DNA of 64,000 nucleotides from Gigaspora rosea (GCA_003550325.1 QKWP01000251.1:208750-272749); one strand, 5' to 3'. Shown: positions 11,225 to 22,029, counted from the stretch's first letter. The notes: generated by a model from the letters alone, not told the origin. Program-made: numbers and translations.

Positions 11225-12075
11225 ATAATATTTTTATTTTTTTATTTCTTTTGTTTTCTTTATATGGTTAGTCTTGTATCATGGTTTTATTATGGGAAAT
11301 GATTTACGGGTGATTGAAGCTCCAATCTGGGGATCAAAGTTCCAGTCTGGCGCTCAAGGCTCCAAACGAGCGATTGAAGCTCCAGATGAGTGATTAAAGC
11401 TCCAATCGAGAGATTGAAGCTTCCATCAATTGATTAGGTTGAAAGTTGGAAATAGAAAGTATAAATAGGATGGGTTTTAGTATAAGGTGGACAATTTTAT
11501 CGCTTGCGGTCAATTGCATTAGTACTGAAGCGTAATTCATTGTATGTAATACTTATAAACGTTAATAAAGAAATCTTTGAACCCCCTAAATTTTACAAGT
11601 TAACACCTACCTCTCGATTAAACTTTAAATTGTATAAAATTGTTGTATATCGCAAAGTCCCGTGATTGCATAACTCGTGTTATCGTGCAAACTCATATGA
11701 TCATGAAAAAATTTCTTATTGTTATTTTTTGTATGTTATTACGTATGCACAACAATCCCAAATTAAAACTCAGTTAGCCAATTACAACTTTTAAATCACG
11801 ATCATAATTGCACGATAACATTGATAGTGGATCATGCGATAATAAATATCACAAAATTTGTTCTGTCGGAACAAATGATTGGTCGAAACGTGCCGAAACG
11901 CGGCATGTGTCAGCCAATCATTTGCTCTGACAAAACCAATTTCATGATATTAATCGTTGCATGACCAATATCTTATAAATACGATTTATCTCGTTAATAC
12001 CCAATCGACCCCATTTTTTGTAAACGATCAAAGCTAAACTGGATTAAGTCCCTGAAGCACTCCCACTCGACCGTA
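11225..12075 (+). repeat. Solo-LTR-like dispersed repeat, copy 2, interrupted (fossil)
   Basis: The CTCCAATC-type array (11308-11425) and the AATAAAG region (near 11565) match copy 1. The tail phrase ('aaacgatcaaagctaaactgg') resumes only at about 12025. The gap is filled by the foldback element at 11678-11967, so a DNA element has inserted into this LTR-like repeat. Broken and old; no coding parts. Confidence 0.5.
11678..11967. mobile_element. Composite foldback element, copy 1
   Basis: The first part (11678-11819) is bounded by inverted ends GTTATCGTGCAA...TATGATC and TTGCACGATAAC. The second part (11828-11966) is an imperfect hairpin with arms over 60 bp, meeting at TGCCG-AAA-CGCGGCA and containing ACAAATGATTGG/CCAATCATTTG. 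The same two-part arrangement recurs at 15819-16055, so both parts seem to move together. Confidence 0.65.
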
Positions 12076-12094
12076 ATACTGTAAATGGCTTGGG

Positions 12095-12560
12095 TTTTGC
12101 AGCATCGAATCGGCATGGTTAATTCACGTGCCACCGCAATAACGATGTGGATTTACTATTAAAGCATAAATTTACATAAGTAATCAATATAAGATGAACA
12201 AGCTAACTGCATATGAAGCAAAATTTTGTAAGGAATTTTTTTTAAGACACATAGGGAAGCTTCATCAGTGAAATCATGAGATATTGCCTTTTTTTAAAAA
12301 AATCCTTTACTGATCTTTCACTCTCCACGAAACGAGCCATCACGTGTGTAATATACACATACTTGTCATCTGAACGTGCCATTTCATATGATGTGATATT
12401 ATGTGCCACCCTTTGCCGTAATGTCCATGCTATTTTTACCGTGCCATTCTGTAAAACTTCCTGTGCGTGCCACAAGATTCGTGCCATTTTGAGCATTCCT
12501 GACACCGTACCACAACCAGTACTACTTTTCTTATAGGGATAGCCAGTCTTAGCTTGTGCA
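12095..12560. repeat. Cluster of CGTGCCA motifs
   Basis: CGTGCCA or a one-base variant occurs at least seven times at irregular 20-60 bp spacing. Related motifs in the opposite orientation (GGCACGG, GGACCGT) lie at 11085-11220. The pattern resembles subterminal binding sites of a transposon, but I could not find matching ends. Overlapping frames of 86 and 108 codons on opposite strands here are not convincing genes. Confidence 0.4.
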
Positions 12561-12574
12561 TCAATCACATCGAT

Positions 12575-13229
12575 GTACGCAACTGCTGCATATTATCAAT
12601 AATAAAGTTCATTGTCTGGCTCTAGTGGTCAGATGATTCCAATTAAATGCGTCACATGCGTGCAATAATTTTTGATAAAGCATACCAATTTTAGACTCTG
12701 AACAATACTTATAGAGATTATATTGGAATTTTGGTTAAAAAGATTCCTCTTTTTTTTTTACAAAAATTTCATATTGAAAAGATGTTATTGGTCAAAAGGT
12801 TATATTTAAAAGTAAAGTGGATAAAGCATTCAGCATTCAATGTTATACTAACAAAAGTTTATATTTAAAATTTGGGTAGCAAAATAAGTAAAATAAAACA
12901 AATAAAAAGAAAAATATGCTTGTCACCAGTGCTGGTTCCGGATAATTTCAATACAATATATAGCCAGACCTTACTATAGTAAAAAATTTTAAAATATGCA
13001 TTTAAAGAGATCAAAATCTATAATTGTTATATTACTTAGGACTATGCAGAAGTGTACATTTAAAGAGGTTTTTTATATAATGCATTAAGAAGAGTGCATT
13101 TAGAGAGGTCTAACACTATGTGAGCTTATATTTGAGCATTATAGTAAATTTTTTTTTGGTTAGCACTTTTATATTGGTATATATAAGCTATATTTTAAAT
13201 ATCAGATATATATTATAAATATAGGGAAA
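12575..13229. other. Gene-free AT-rich sequence
   Basis: No gene seen. A phrase like 'gtgcatttaaagaggt' recurs loosely at about 13000-13110. Nothing else stands out. Confidence 0.4.
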
Positions 13230-14420
13230 ATGTTTTCTGCGCACCCGCATGGCCAAGCACCCCTATATGCATGCATATAAATAAGATCATCAAGATAATC
13301 ATTTGTTGATTTTTTTTCTTTTTTGATTTTGTTGATTTTTTTTCATTTTTATTTTGTTTATTTTGTTACTAATTTTTTTTTCTTTTTAGTTTTTAGCTGC
13401 AATCATTGATGTCGCCGTTGCTGTCATCGCAGTGTCATCGTTGGTATCATCGCAGGTGTTGTCACAGATGTCGTTGCAGGTGTTATCTCAATTGTCGTTG
13501 CTAGTTGGTGTCGCTTCAAACATGCTCTTTCAGCGAGTGAATGGTCATCTCAGCGCTCTTCGGAAGTAATACATTTCTTCGATATTATGAATAGTGTTGT
13601 ACGTTTCTCCAGTGGTCTTGGGTGGTCTTGTACACTTCTTCAGTAGGTGGTTTTGACTGTTACTCCAGTAGGTGGTCTTGCCCGTTTTTCTACAGATGTC
13701 TTGGGTTTCTTTCATGTTGCTTCATGGAGTGATTTTGTTACATGTTTTTTTTTGTTTTTTTTTGTTTTTTTTTTGATATTCGAATATTTCTTTTAATAAT
13801 TTATAATTTTTTTTTACTTTTTAGGTGTTCTTTTTTACATAGGGCCTTGTTTTGTTTCGTTGGGTTTGTAGAAAGTGTTCTTCCAGTGGATGATCTTATA
13901 CATTTCTTCATTGGGTGGGTTGTCTTATGAGTTTTCTTTTTTTTTTATACAGTATATTAACCATTTTCTCATTCTTTTTTTTGCTGCTGTTGTTTGTCTT
14001 CGATTTCGATGGTGTGGTCATTTTTTTGGTACTTTGTATCGTCGTTTCTTGGTATTTTGCCGCTGCTTTGGGTACGCCATATATCATCATTTCTTGGTGT
14101 TGTGCGCTACTTCGAGTGCAGCTGTGTATATTTGTTTCTGGGTTTTGCTATTGCTTTGGGTATCGTCATTTCTTAGTTGCTTCGAGGTAGAGTTAGAGTT
14201 AGTGTTGTATAGCTGTGATTACTGATCGTCATTTCTTGTTAGATTTAGGGTTCAGGTATCGTTGTTTTTTGTTAGGTTTAGAGTTCGGGTATCGTCGTTT
14301 CTTGTTAGGTTAGGGTTCGGGCTAGGGTTCGGATGTTCGTCACTTTGTATGTTTTTTTTAGTTGTTGTCTATTTGTCGTTTGTTGTAATTTTTTTTTAAT
14401 AAAAAAATCTTAAAATTCTT
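13230..14420. repeat. Strand-asymmetric T/G-rich tract with small tandem repeats
   Basis: The plus strand is strikingly poor in A and rich in T and G. Inside are degenerate tandem phrases: 'gttgctgtcatcgcagtgtc' variants (13405-13510), 'ttcagtaggtggtctt' variants (13600-13690) and 'tcgtttcttgttaggtttag' variants (14220-14330). Long hydrophobic plus-strand frames (to 116 codons) are consequences of the T/G bias. A similar tract occurs at 20390-21240. Confidence 0.55.
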
Positions 14421-14867
14421 AAAATTTTTTTAAAATTTCAATTGATGCTAATTGGCCAATTATGAGTGATTGATCACGTGTTAACATAATCGGTTTTGAT
14501 TGGTCAATCATGGGATGCACGACCGTGCTGGTGTATGGAATTCTTAAACCCATAAATATATATTGTATAAAATATTGTATTTTTTTCAATTTTTGTATTT
14601 TTTCAATTTTTGTATTTTTTCAATTTTTATATATTTTTCAATTTTTGTATTTTTTTCAAATTTTATATTTATTACCTGCCAGGGCACTATTATCTTATCC
14701 AGGTCATGACCCAGATTTTTCATTAGCACATTTCAAATATAAGATTTATAAAAATTACCCCATTAGCATTCTTTTAAATATACTTTTTTTGTCTATTAGC
14801 TAGCATTCTTTTAAATATACTTTTTTTGCCTATTAGCTGTTTTCAACTATAACCTTTTTATTTAATA

Positions 14868-15053
14868 CTGTTGAACCTCTCAAAACTGATATGCATGGTG
14901 GACAGGTTTTGTATCAGTATTGAGAGGTTATCGAATCCGAAAACATTATAAACTATTAGATTTATATATCAGGTACCAACTTGGTAGATTAATTTTTTAT
15001 CAGATTTGACAAATTATCGATTTTGGCAGGATCAGTTTTGGGAGGTTCAACAG
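14868..15053. mobile_element. pogo/mariner-type MITE, 186 bp
   Basis: The left end CTGTTGAACCTCTCAAAACT is matched by the right end with one mismatch (CCC for CTC) over about 23 bp, and both ends are flanked by TA (14866-14867 and 15054-15055). This fits a Tc1/mariner-superfamily non-autonomous element. The lone terminus at 7764 belongs to the same family. Confidence 0.85.
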
Positions 15054-15415
15054 TACCTACTTTTCAAATATAACCTTCTTTAAAAAATTATTAGCAATTT
15101 TTCAAATATGACCTTATATAAATTGTTCGGGATCCTGGTTTAACTATATATTAAATATTGTTTATACTATATGATACTTTAAATACTTAATAATAAGATT
15201 TGAATTAAATATTATTATTATGTACTAAATAAACAAATATTTAAATTCTAATAATAAATGAATAAAGGAATTAATTAGATATTGCCCCTGCAAAGTGTTT
15301 GTATATTGCACCAATGATTTACTAATTAAATTCAAAATCAGATGCAACTTACAGATTTTCTTTGTATACCAAAATAAAGAAATTTTTCTAAAATTTGTAA
15401 TATTATCTATATCAT

Positions 15416-15635
15416 ACTCTAACAAAAAATATTTCTTGCAAAATTTGGTATATACCATTATTTACTCTAACTTTTAACACTAACCCTTACTTAACTTTGT
15501 ATTAATTTAAATTTTTGTTATATAGAAATTTTTTTGTTATTTGTTACATGGATCTACAAACTATATTTATATATATGTGTGTGATAAATTAGCATATTGC
15601 AGGTGCATTGCATATATTTATTTATAAAAAAATAT
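15416..15635. repeat. Left arm of a large inverted repeat pair
   Basis: About 220 bp, beginning ACTCTAACAAAAAAT, that reappear in reverse complement at 21805-22020. Matching landmarks in order are TTCTTGCAAAAT, GGTATATACCATT, TAACCCTTAC, ACAAACTATATTTA and GGTGCATTGCATATATTTAT. The arms enclose about 6.2 kb that includes a hAT element and the TTAA-flanked palindrome. Confidence 0.75.
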
Positions 15636-15818
15636 TAAAATTGGTTTAGTAGATAAAAAGATATTTATATTATATTTTTTGTAACTATATAGAATTTTTA
15701 TAAGTATATAAAAAAAAGATTTTTTCGTTATATAAAAATATAGTAAATTATACTTTTGTAATTTATAAAATTCTATTATTCTTATATGAATTGTGAATTA
15801 AATTTCAAATAATATAGC

Positions 15819-16055
15819 TTTATCTGACAAACTCATATGATCATGAAAAAATTTCTTACTGTTATTTTTTCATGTATTATGATGTAAACATGTTTATATA
15901 AATTAAAACTCAGCGAGCAACTCCCTACCAATCATGATCATAAATTGCCAGATAACAGCAAATTGTCGAATACAGTAATTTGGCAAATAATTGGCTACAC
16001 ATGCCGCAGAGCGGCACGTGATCATTTGCCAAATTACTGTTATTCTACAATTTTT
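15819..16055. mobile_element. Composite foldback element, copy 2
   Basis: Same plan as 11678-11967. Inverted ends TTATCTGACAA...TATGATCATG and CATGATCATAAATTGCCAGATAA (15819-15958) are followed by a hairpin (15962-16055) with arms 'TACAGTAATTTGGCAAAT' meeting at TGCCGC-AGA-GCGGCA. Confidence 0.65.
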
Positions 16056-16199
16056 GCCCAATATTGTATACTTATTTATTGGTACTATAATTAAATATTT
16101 ATTTGTTTAAAGTTAATAGGTAATAATTATTTTATAGAGAATAACTTTTAAAATATACAAAATAATTCGTGCACTGTTAGTATAAGTAATGCTGGTAGA

Positions 16200-16450
16200 C
16201 AGTATTGTCACTTGAACGTTTTTTGGACATTTTGGACTTTTTTCAAATTAAAATTACTTAAAATTTTATTAAGATAATCTATTTTAATTTTTTCACCAAT
16301 GAGTCCAGCACCTAAAAAAATATATAATTATATATTTTTTAAATTACTTTATTGATTAGTTAAACATGGGACATAGGCTTGGACAATTTTGGACAATCTT
16401 GGACATTGGACAAAAAACATAGTATTGACACGTCCAAGTGACAACACTAC
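16200..16450. mobile_element. MITE-like element, about 250 bp
   Basis: The ends are inverted repeats of about 17 bp: the left reads AGTATTGTCACTTGAACG and the right, reverse complemented, AGTGTTGTCACTTGGACG. Subterminal GGACA/TTGGACA motifs occur on both sides. No clear target-site duplication. Confidence 0.55.
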
Positions 16451-17423
16451 TAGTAGGTGCGTATTATTTATTTAATAAAAATGGATTATCCAATTGTTAT
16501 TGAGTAACCTGAATATCTGATTATATTAGGTGATTTGGATACCCAATTATAGTTAGATAACCTGATATCACAGGTCAATCCAATATATCGGGTCCCTATT
16601 GGGTACTATATTGCTATAATTAAAATTCTATATATCGGTTAGGGGTCTTAGCTGGGTCGGGTCTGACCCAACCTGGGTTGGTTGGGTTAGATCAAACCTG
16701 GGTTGGGTCAGACACGGGTCAGAAAAAACCTGGGTTGGGTCAGACCCGGGTCAGAAAAAACCTGGCTCAGGTCAGACCCGGGTTAATGATAGATGACACA
16801 TGACGAAACCATTTTATTGCAAAAATAAATAAATAAATAAATGATTTATTATAAAAAAGTATTCATTTGATAAAAAGAACTTCATACGTATGTACAATTT
16901 TTACAGGCATAATTCTTGTGATCTAGTGATCGGATCTGCATCATTTTAAAGTATGTATACAGCGATCACAGATCGGAATTACCAAGAACGTATGGTTTTA
17001 CTGGCATCTAAATTGAAGGCAAAATCTTAAAGCTAATTGGTGTACATTTTTTCTCATGATCATTACCTGTTTTATGTTAAAGGCAGTAGTGAGTTAAAAG
17101 ATTGGCATATGGGCTGGATAGATTGACAAACTATTTTTTTACTTTGCCGGGCAAAGAATAGGTTTTTCAATTGTAGACAATATGAAAAAATGCTAATCAG
17201 TCTTGACTTGATAAAAATAATTACCTCCTTTCCAAATAAAGCAACCCAGTTATTAACCTTTTTTGGGTTATTTTCCTTGTTTATATTCAATAATATCTGA
17301 TATCATTTTACGTAATTTACTATTTATATAATCAAAAAAATAATAATAATAAATAAATTTGTTGGTTATTTACTCTTATTTGGTTCTTATTCTAATCGTG
17401 GTTTGATTTCAATTATTTAAACG

Positions 17424-17545
17424 AATTAACCAAGGGTGACCACAAAAAATGCAGGTTTTATAATAATACAATTATTAATGATTGTGCATTATCATAGATA
17501 TCATTACATTATCTGCACTTTTTGGTAGTTTGCCCTGGTTAATTT
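17424..17545. mobile_element. MITE nested in the 16640-18807 hAT element
   Basis: Inverted ends of about 30 bp: AATTAACCAAGGGTGACCAC followed by AAAAAATGCAG on the left, and CTGCACTTTTTGGTAG followed by TTTGCCCTGGTTAATT on the right. Length 122 bp. Duplication not resolved because the flank is itself part of the inverted repeat. Confidence 0.65.
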
Positions 17546-18189
17546 AGTTATTAAACAATCAAGGCTATAATATATATACTTAGTCTATAAAAACAAATAC
17601 GACAATATAATAAATTATACAATTGTTATTCAATTAGTCAAATGATTTCTAATGATCTATTGTTTGATAGTAATAATTAATAACTTAAATAATCAGTATG
17701 AAAATAAATTATGCATTTATTATTAAATTTTCATTCATTTAATTACCTATCTCAATATCAATAGAGTAGTAATTTATTTAATTAAACAAATCATTATTAA
17801 TTTGGTCATATAGTATTATACGCTAATAAAAAGATTATTTTAATTAAGGGATTTTTTCCAAACAGCTCATAGAAAGCTTGCTTTCGATTGGTCGAAATAT
17901 ATATAATCTGATTTTGAATTTTCAATTCGATCAAATAATGACACGCATGTTAAATAAAACATATCATTAAAGCAGTATAAAGGTTTGGTTAATGAAAAGT
18001 GATGTAACCTGCTTTAGAGACTGCATTTATACATGACTAGATGGTGAGAAAATTAGGGATCCCCAAAAATAGCAACCCGTGTCATTATTTCATAATAAGA
18101 GGTAATAACTGCCCCGAAACCCCACCCAGCAATTTCATGTATAAAACAGTCATAAGAAGATTATATATTGCAAAAATTCGTTCTTTCTT

Positions 18190-18246
18190 AGTAAATAACT
18201 GGCTTACATGTGCCGCACAGCGGCACATGTAAGCCAATCATTTACT
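18190..18246. repeat. 57-bp hairpin, TGCCGC-ACA-GCGGCA core
   Basis: Arms AGTAAATAACTGGCTTACAT and ATGTAAGCCAATCATTTACT pair with few mismatches around GTGCCGC-ACA-GCGGCAC. The core and the AAATGATTGGCT-like arm are shared with the hairpins at 11828-11966 and 15962-16055, so this is a third, shorter member of that family. Confidence 0.75.
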
Positions 18247-18344
18247 TTGATGAAGTGATAATCTGATGTCATTTTGTAATAGTTCATTATTATGATAAAT
18301 GGTTTTAAATTTTAGCCAACTTTTATTGAAAACTGATTCATAAT

Positions 18345-18520
18345 ACCAGTACAATTACATGAAATGTGAGAGGGATGGTTCCGTTCAACTTTTTTGATGC
18401 ACTATATTGATTTTTGAAAATTCTTTCATTTATTCACAATTACAATATACCAGTACGATCACATGAAATGTGTGAGGGATGGTTTAATTAGTGTTTTGCA
18501 TGTGGCCTATGCTAATTTTC
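18345..18520. repeat. ACCAGTACGATCACATG repeat pair
   Basis: The phrase ACCAGTAC(G/A)AT(C/T)ACATGAAATGTG with 'gagggatggtt' occurs at 18346 and again at 18451. The same sequence, with following text, recurs near 30098 and 30424, and inverted near 32055. Confidence 0.6.
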
Positions 18521-19037
18521 GCAGAATCCTTTTTTAGTAGAAGTAATGGTTTTCATTTATTTACTGAGGACATCAAAAAGGGAAAGTGAGAAGGTGATAA
18601 CCCGGGTTTAACCCGGGTTGGGTTGGGTCAGACCCAGGTCAGGTTTGACATGAGGCGGGTCAGACCTGGGTCGGGTTTGGCATGGGCGGGTTAAACCCAG
18701 GTCAAGTGTGACATGAGGCAGGTCTGACCTGGGTCGGGTTTTGACCCAAGTAGTTTTGATCCGGGTCAGGCCCAAACCCGACCCAACCCAACCCATTAAG
18801 ACCCCTAATATCAGTGATCTATCATATATATATCGTATAGTTTACATATATCAGATACCCAATGTGTATATGTATTAAAAATAATTTTTAAATCTATATG
18901 TATTATAATTCTAAATCATCATTTACAATGTATATATTCTATATATTCAAAAAATTTATCCTTTACGATATAAAATTCATTAATTTTTACTACTTAAAAA
19001 TTTTAATTTGATATATATCAGGTACCTGATATATATG

Positions 19038-19110
19038 TGGGAATAAAAAGTAAATATTCCCAGTTATTTTCATAGTAAGGAATAACCGGAATTTACTTTA
19101 TTCCCACCAT
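19038..19110. repeat. Small palindromic repeat, TGGGAATAAA ends
   Basis: TGTGGGAATAAAAAGTAAAT...CCCAGTTATT pairs with AATAACCGG...ATTTACTTTATTCCCACC across a short unpaired centre. About 70 bp, likely a tiny MITE. Confidence 0.6.
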
Positions 19111-19140
19111 ATGCACATGCCCAAATAAAAAACATACAGT

Positions 19141-20240
19141 TTTTATTTTATTTATTATTTTTTTAACAGTTTTTTTTTATCTTTCTTATTGGTTTTTTTT
19201 ATATTTTTTTTTATCGTTTGTTATTATTTTTTTATATTTATTTATTATTTTTTTTATTAATAAAAAATACTGATTTTTTAATTTTTTTTATTTTTATTTT
19301 AAAATTTTTTTTTAACTATTTTCATTTTTTTTAATTTTTTAATTTTTTTTAAATTTTTTACTTTTTTGTTTATTATTATTTTTTTTATCGATTTTTTTAA
19401 ATTTTTTTAATTTTTTTTTAATTATTTTTTATTTCGATTTTTCTATTATTTTTTTTTAATTTTTTTAATTTTTTTTTATTTTAAGGGTAGGGTAAACATA
19501 GATCATTTTTCATATGATCTGCATGGTATTACAGATTTTATATAGAAAATAAAAATTAGCCACAAGCAAAATTTTTTAATGCTCTAACGAATTTTTATCA
19601 AAATTTCACAACATGCAGATAAGAACTTTCTATTTATAGTAATAATAATTTCGAAACTTGTTTTATTTGAGAAAATTCTACTTCGAATATTACCAAAGTT
19701 TTTCCAGGTGGTTCTATGTTTTTCCAGATGACACAAAGGGACCAAATATTTTAGTAATATTCAAAGTGAAATTTTTTCAAATAAAACAAGTTTCGAAATT
19801 ATTATTACTATAAATAGAAAGTTCTTATCTGCACATTGTGAAATTTTGGTAAAAATTCGTTAAAGCATTAAAAAATTTTGCTTATAGCAAATTTTTATAA
19901 TCTGTAATACCGTGCAGATCATATAAAAAATGATCTACATTTACCCTACCCTTAATTAAATTTTAATTTTGACGTTTTATTTTTTTATTTTGATTTTTCT
20001 ATTTTTTTTATTTTTTTTAAGATTTTTTTATTTTAAATTTTAATTTTTAATGTTTTTTTAAAAAAATTCTTTTTTATTTTAATAATTTTTTTTATTTTAA
20101 TTTTTTTTTATTTTAATAATTAATTTTTTTATTTAATTGTAATTTTTTATTTTTCAATTTAAGTATTTTTTAACCTTTTTTTACTTTAAACATTTACGTT
20201 TATTTATTTATTTTATATTAATTAATAATAATTATGTTTT
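19141..20240. repeat. T-homopolymer-rich tract on the plus strand
   Basis: Runs of T broken by A, with hardly any C or G, flank both sides of the TTAA-bounded palindrome at 19485-19951. No coding potential. It reads like an expanded low-complexity sequence into which the palindrome inserted. Confidence 0.7.
19485..19951. mobile_element. 467-bp near-perfect palindromic MITE flanked by TTAA
   Basis: Begins GGGTAGGGTAAACATAGATC and ends with ATCTACATTTACCCTACCC, flanked by TTAA at 19481-19484 and 19952-19955. The arms pair over roughly 200 bp each (for example 'tttctatttatagtaataat' at 19630 with its complement at 19800), with a centre near 19715. TTAA flanks suggest piggyBac-type mobilisation, but the ends do not closely match classical piggyBac termini. 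No coding capacity. Confidence 0.8.
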
Positions 20241-20389
20241 TTAAGATATTTACGGTATTTACTTTAAATAATCAGTGGTAATGATCACTAGTTATACAAA
20301 GCAGGTATAAAGATAAGTTATTTGAATTTTTTTATTTATTTTATTTCTCTTTTTTTTTTATTATTTTTGTACTAATATTTATATTTATT

Positions 20390-21240
20390 CTTGTTCCCAT
20401 CTTATTGGTATGCTTCTCTTGTCGTTGGTGCTATTTTTTCGTCACTGGTATCTTGCTTTCCTTTTTGTCATTAGTGCCATCCTTTTTGACCACTTCTTTC
20501 GCTACTGTTGGTGTTGTTCATTCAGTGCGTGCTTTTTTTAGTTGCTGGTGTTCTTTATCACTTTTAGTTCGAATACTAACTTTACATTTTTTTTAGGTTC
20601 TTCGTTCAGATTTCGTCGTTGGAGTCATTAGTCAGTGCTTCATAGTTGGTGTCGACCATTTCGGTATATTATTCGTCGCTGGTCCATTAGTTTGGTATTT
20701 TTTCTTGTTATATTTTTGTTGACACGCTCTAGTTTTAAATACTATTCTTTAGTTTTCTGTTTTTTAGGTTCTTTGCGTGATTTCGTGATTGCCTCATGCT
20801 GATTTCAACATTGTTTCGAGATTTCACTTTGGGTGCCTGTTAGTTTTTTTGGGCATTTCTTGTATAATTACTTGGTGACTTGTTGCCGATTTTGACATTG
20901 ATTCAAGCCCGTTTCAGAGTCTCTTGTTGTAGATTTCGTTTTGGGTGCCCTGTCAGTTTTCTTGGGTGCTCTCTGTGCGAGTTCATGGTTGCCTCAGGTG
21001 TTTTGTCGCCGATTTTGATATTGTTTTGGTGCGTTTTGGGTGTCTTGTAGATTTTACCTTGGGTACTTTGTTAGTTTTCTTGGGTGTTTTTGTGTAGCTT
21101 TATAGTTGCTTTAGGTGTTTTGTCACCAAATTTTTTTTTTTTTAGCAATTATGGTTATTGGGTGTTTTTGCCTTTGTTAGTATTGTATTATCACTAGTGT
21201 TTCATTAGTTTTTTGCTATAGGATTGTATATTATATTCCA
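20390..21240. repeat. Strand-asymmetric T/G-rich tract
   Basis: Same character as 13230-14420: A-poor, T/G-rich plus strand with recurring phrases such as 'ttgggtg.cttgttagttttcttgggtg' and 'ggtgttttgtcgccgatttt' at 20820-21130. No supported gene. Confidence 0.5.
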
Positions 21241-21359
21241 AATTGTAACCGATTTGTTAGAGAATTGTTTATAATAAATAAATAAATAAATATTTTTTTA
21301 TTAAATTGCTTTATATTATTGTGGCAAAGTGATTGTAAAAAATATATGAATATTTGAAT

Positions 21360-21620
21360 TTATTCTTTCCCGATGTACTTTATATCGGGCACATATCGGG
21401 TACATGATGTATTATAGAATTTATATATGTGATATATATATGGCATGTGTACGGAATGTATACTATATGCATACTATATGTGTCTGATATGTGTTTGATA
21501 TCCAATATGAGTCAGGCACATATCGGGTATGTGTATAAATATATCTTACACATATCAGTCACATATCATATATATATAGTATACATATCGGGTACCTGAT
21601 ATTATACCGATGTGCATTGT
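21360..21620. repeat. 'ATATCGGGTACATGATAT' simple repeat
   Basis: Short variants of 'catatcgggta' and 'tatatgtgtctgatatg' recur many times. Related sequence flanks the hAT element on the other side (16500-16640 and 18815-19035). Confidence 0.5.
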
Positions 21621-21699
21621 TTTGACCTGTGTATCTAATTATAATTATAATGATCCAGATACCCAATTATTTGCTATTTATTGATCTGCATTTCACAGT

Positions 21700-21840
21700 A
21701 TATAATTATTATAATTTATTATTAAAAATTGCAGCTAATTTTATTTAGAATAAATATATGCAATCCATAGTAAATAATTATTATAATTTTTTATTAAAAA
21801 TTGCAGCTAATTTTATTTATGAATAAATATATGCAATGCA
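21700..21840. repeat. Tandem duplication of about 70 bp
   Basis: A segment containing 'aaaaattgcagctaatttta' and 'ataaatatatgcaat' occurs twice head to tail, with one or two differences. It abuts the inner edge of the inverted-repeat arm at 21805. Confidence 0.75.
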
Positions 21841-22020
21841 CCCTGTGATATGCTAATTCATCGCACACATATATGTAAATATAGTTTGTAAATCTGTGTA
21901 ATAAATGTTCTATATAACAAAATTTAAATTAATATAAGGTTAGGGTAAGGGTTAATATTAGAAGTTAGAATAGAAAATGGTATATACCAAGATTTTGCAA
22001 GAAATTTTTTTTGTTAGAGT
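21805..22020. repeat. Right arm of the large inverted repeat pair
   Basis: Reverse complement of 15416-15635, ending TTTTTTTGTTAGAGT. Differences are scattered substitutions and small indels. Confidence 0.75.
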
Positions 22021-22029
22021 GTGAAAGGT

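Larger units (their letters stand above)
16640..18807. mobile_element. Non-autonomous hAT element, 2168 bp, GGGTCAGACC subterminal repeats
   Basis: The ends are TAGGGGTCTTA and TAAGACCCCTA. Flanking 8-bp sequences are ATATCGGT (16632-16639) and ATATCAGT (18808-18815), a 7-of-8 match as expected of an aged duplication. About 150-200 bp inside each end carry many copies of GGGTCAGACCCGGGTT/CTGGGTTGGGT variants in AT-rich surroundings, the usual layout of hAT subterminal transposase-binding sites. No transposase frame is present. At least one MITE (17424-17545) and a hairpin (18190-18246) lie within it. Confidence 0.88.

Noticed and set aside
12242-12568. 108-codon minus frame and 86-codon plus frame
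   Set aside because: Both run through the CGTGCCA motif cluster and overlap each other; neither resembles a protein family.
13875-14225. 116-codon hydrophobic plus-strand frame
   Set aside because: A product of the T/G-rich strand bias; neighbouring frames are open too.
18608-18796. 62-codon frame rich in Thr, Arg, Pro and Asp
   Set aside because: A translation of the subterminal GGGTCAGACC array of the hAT element.
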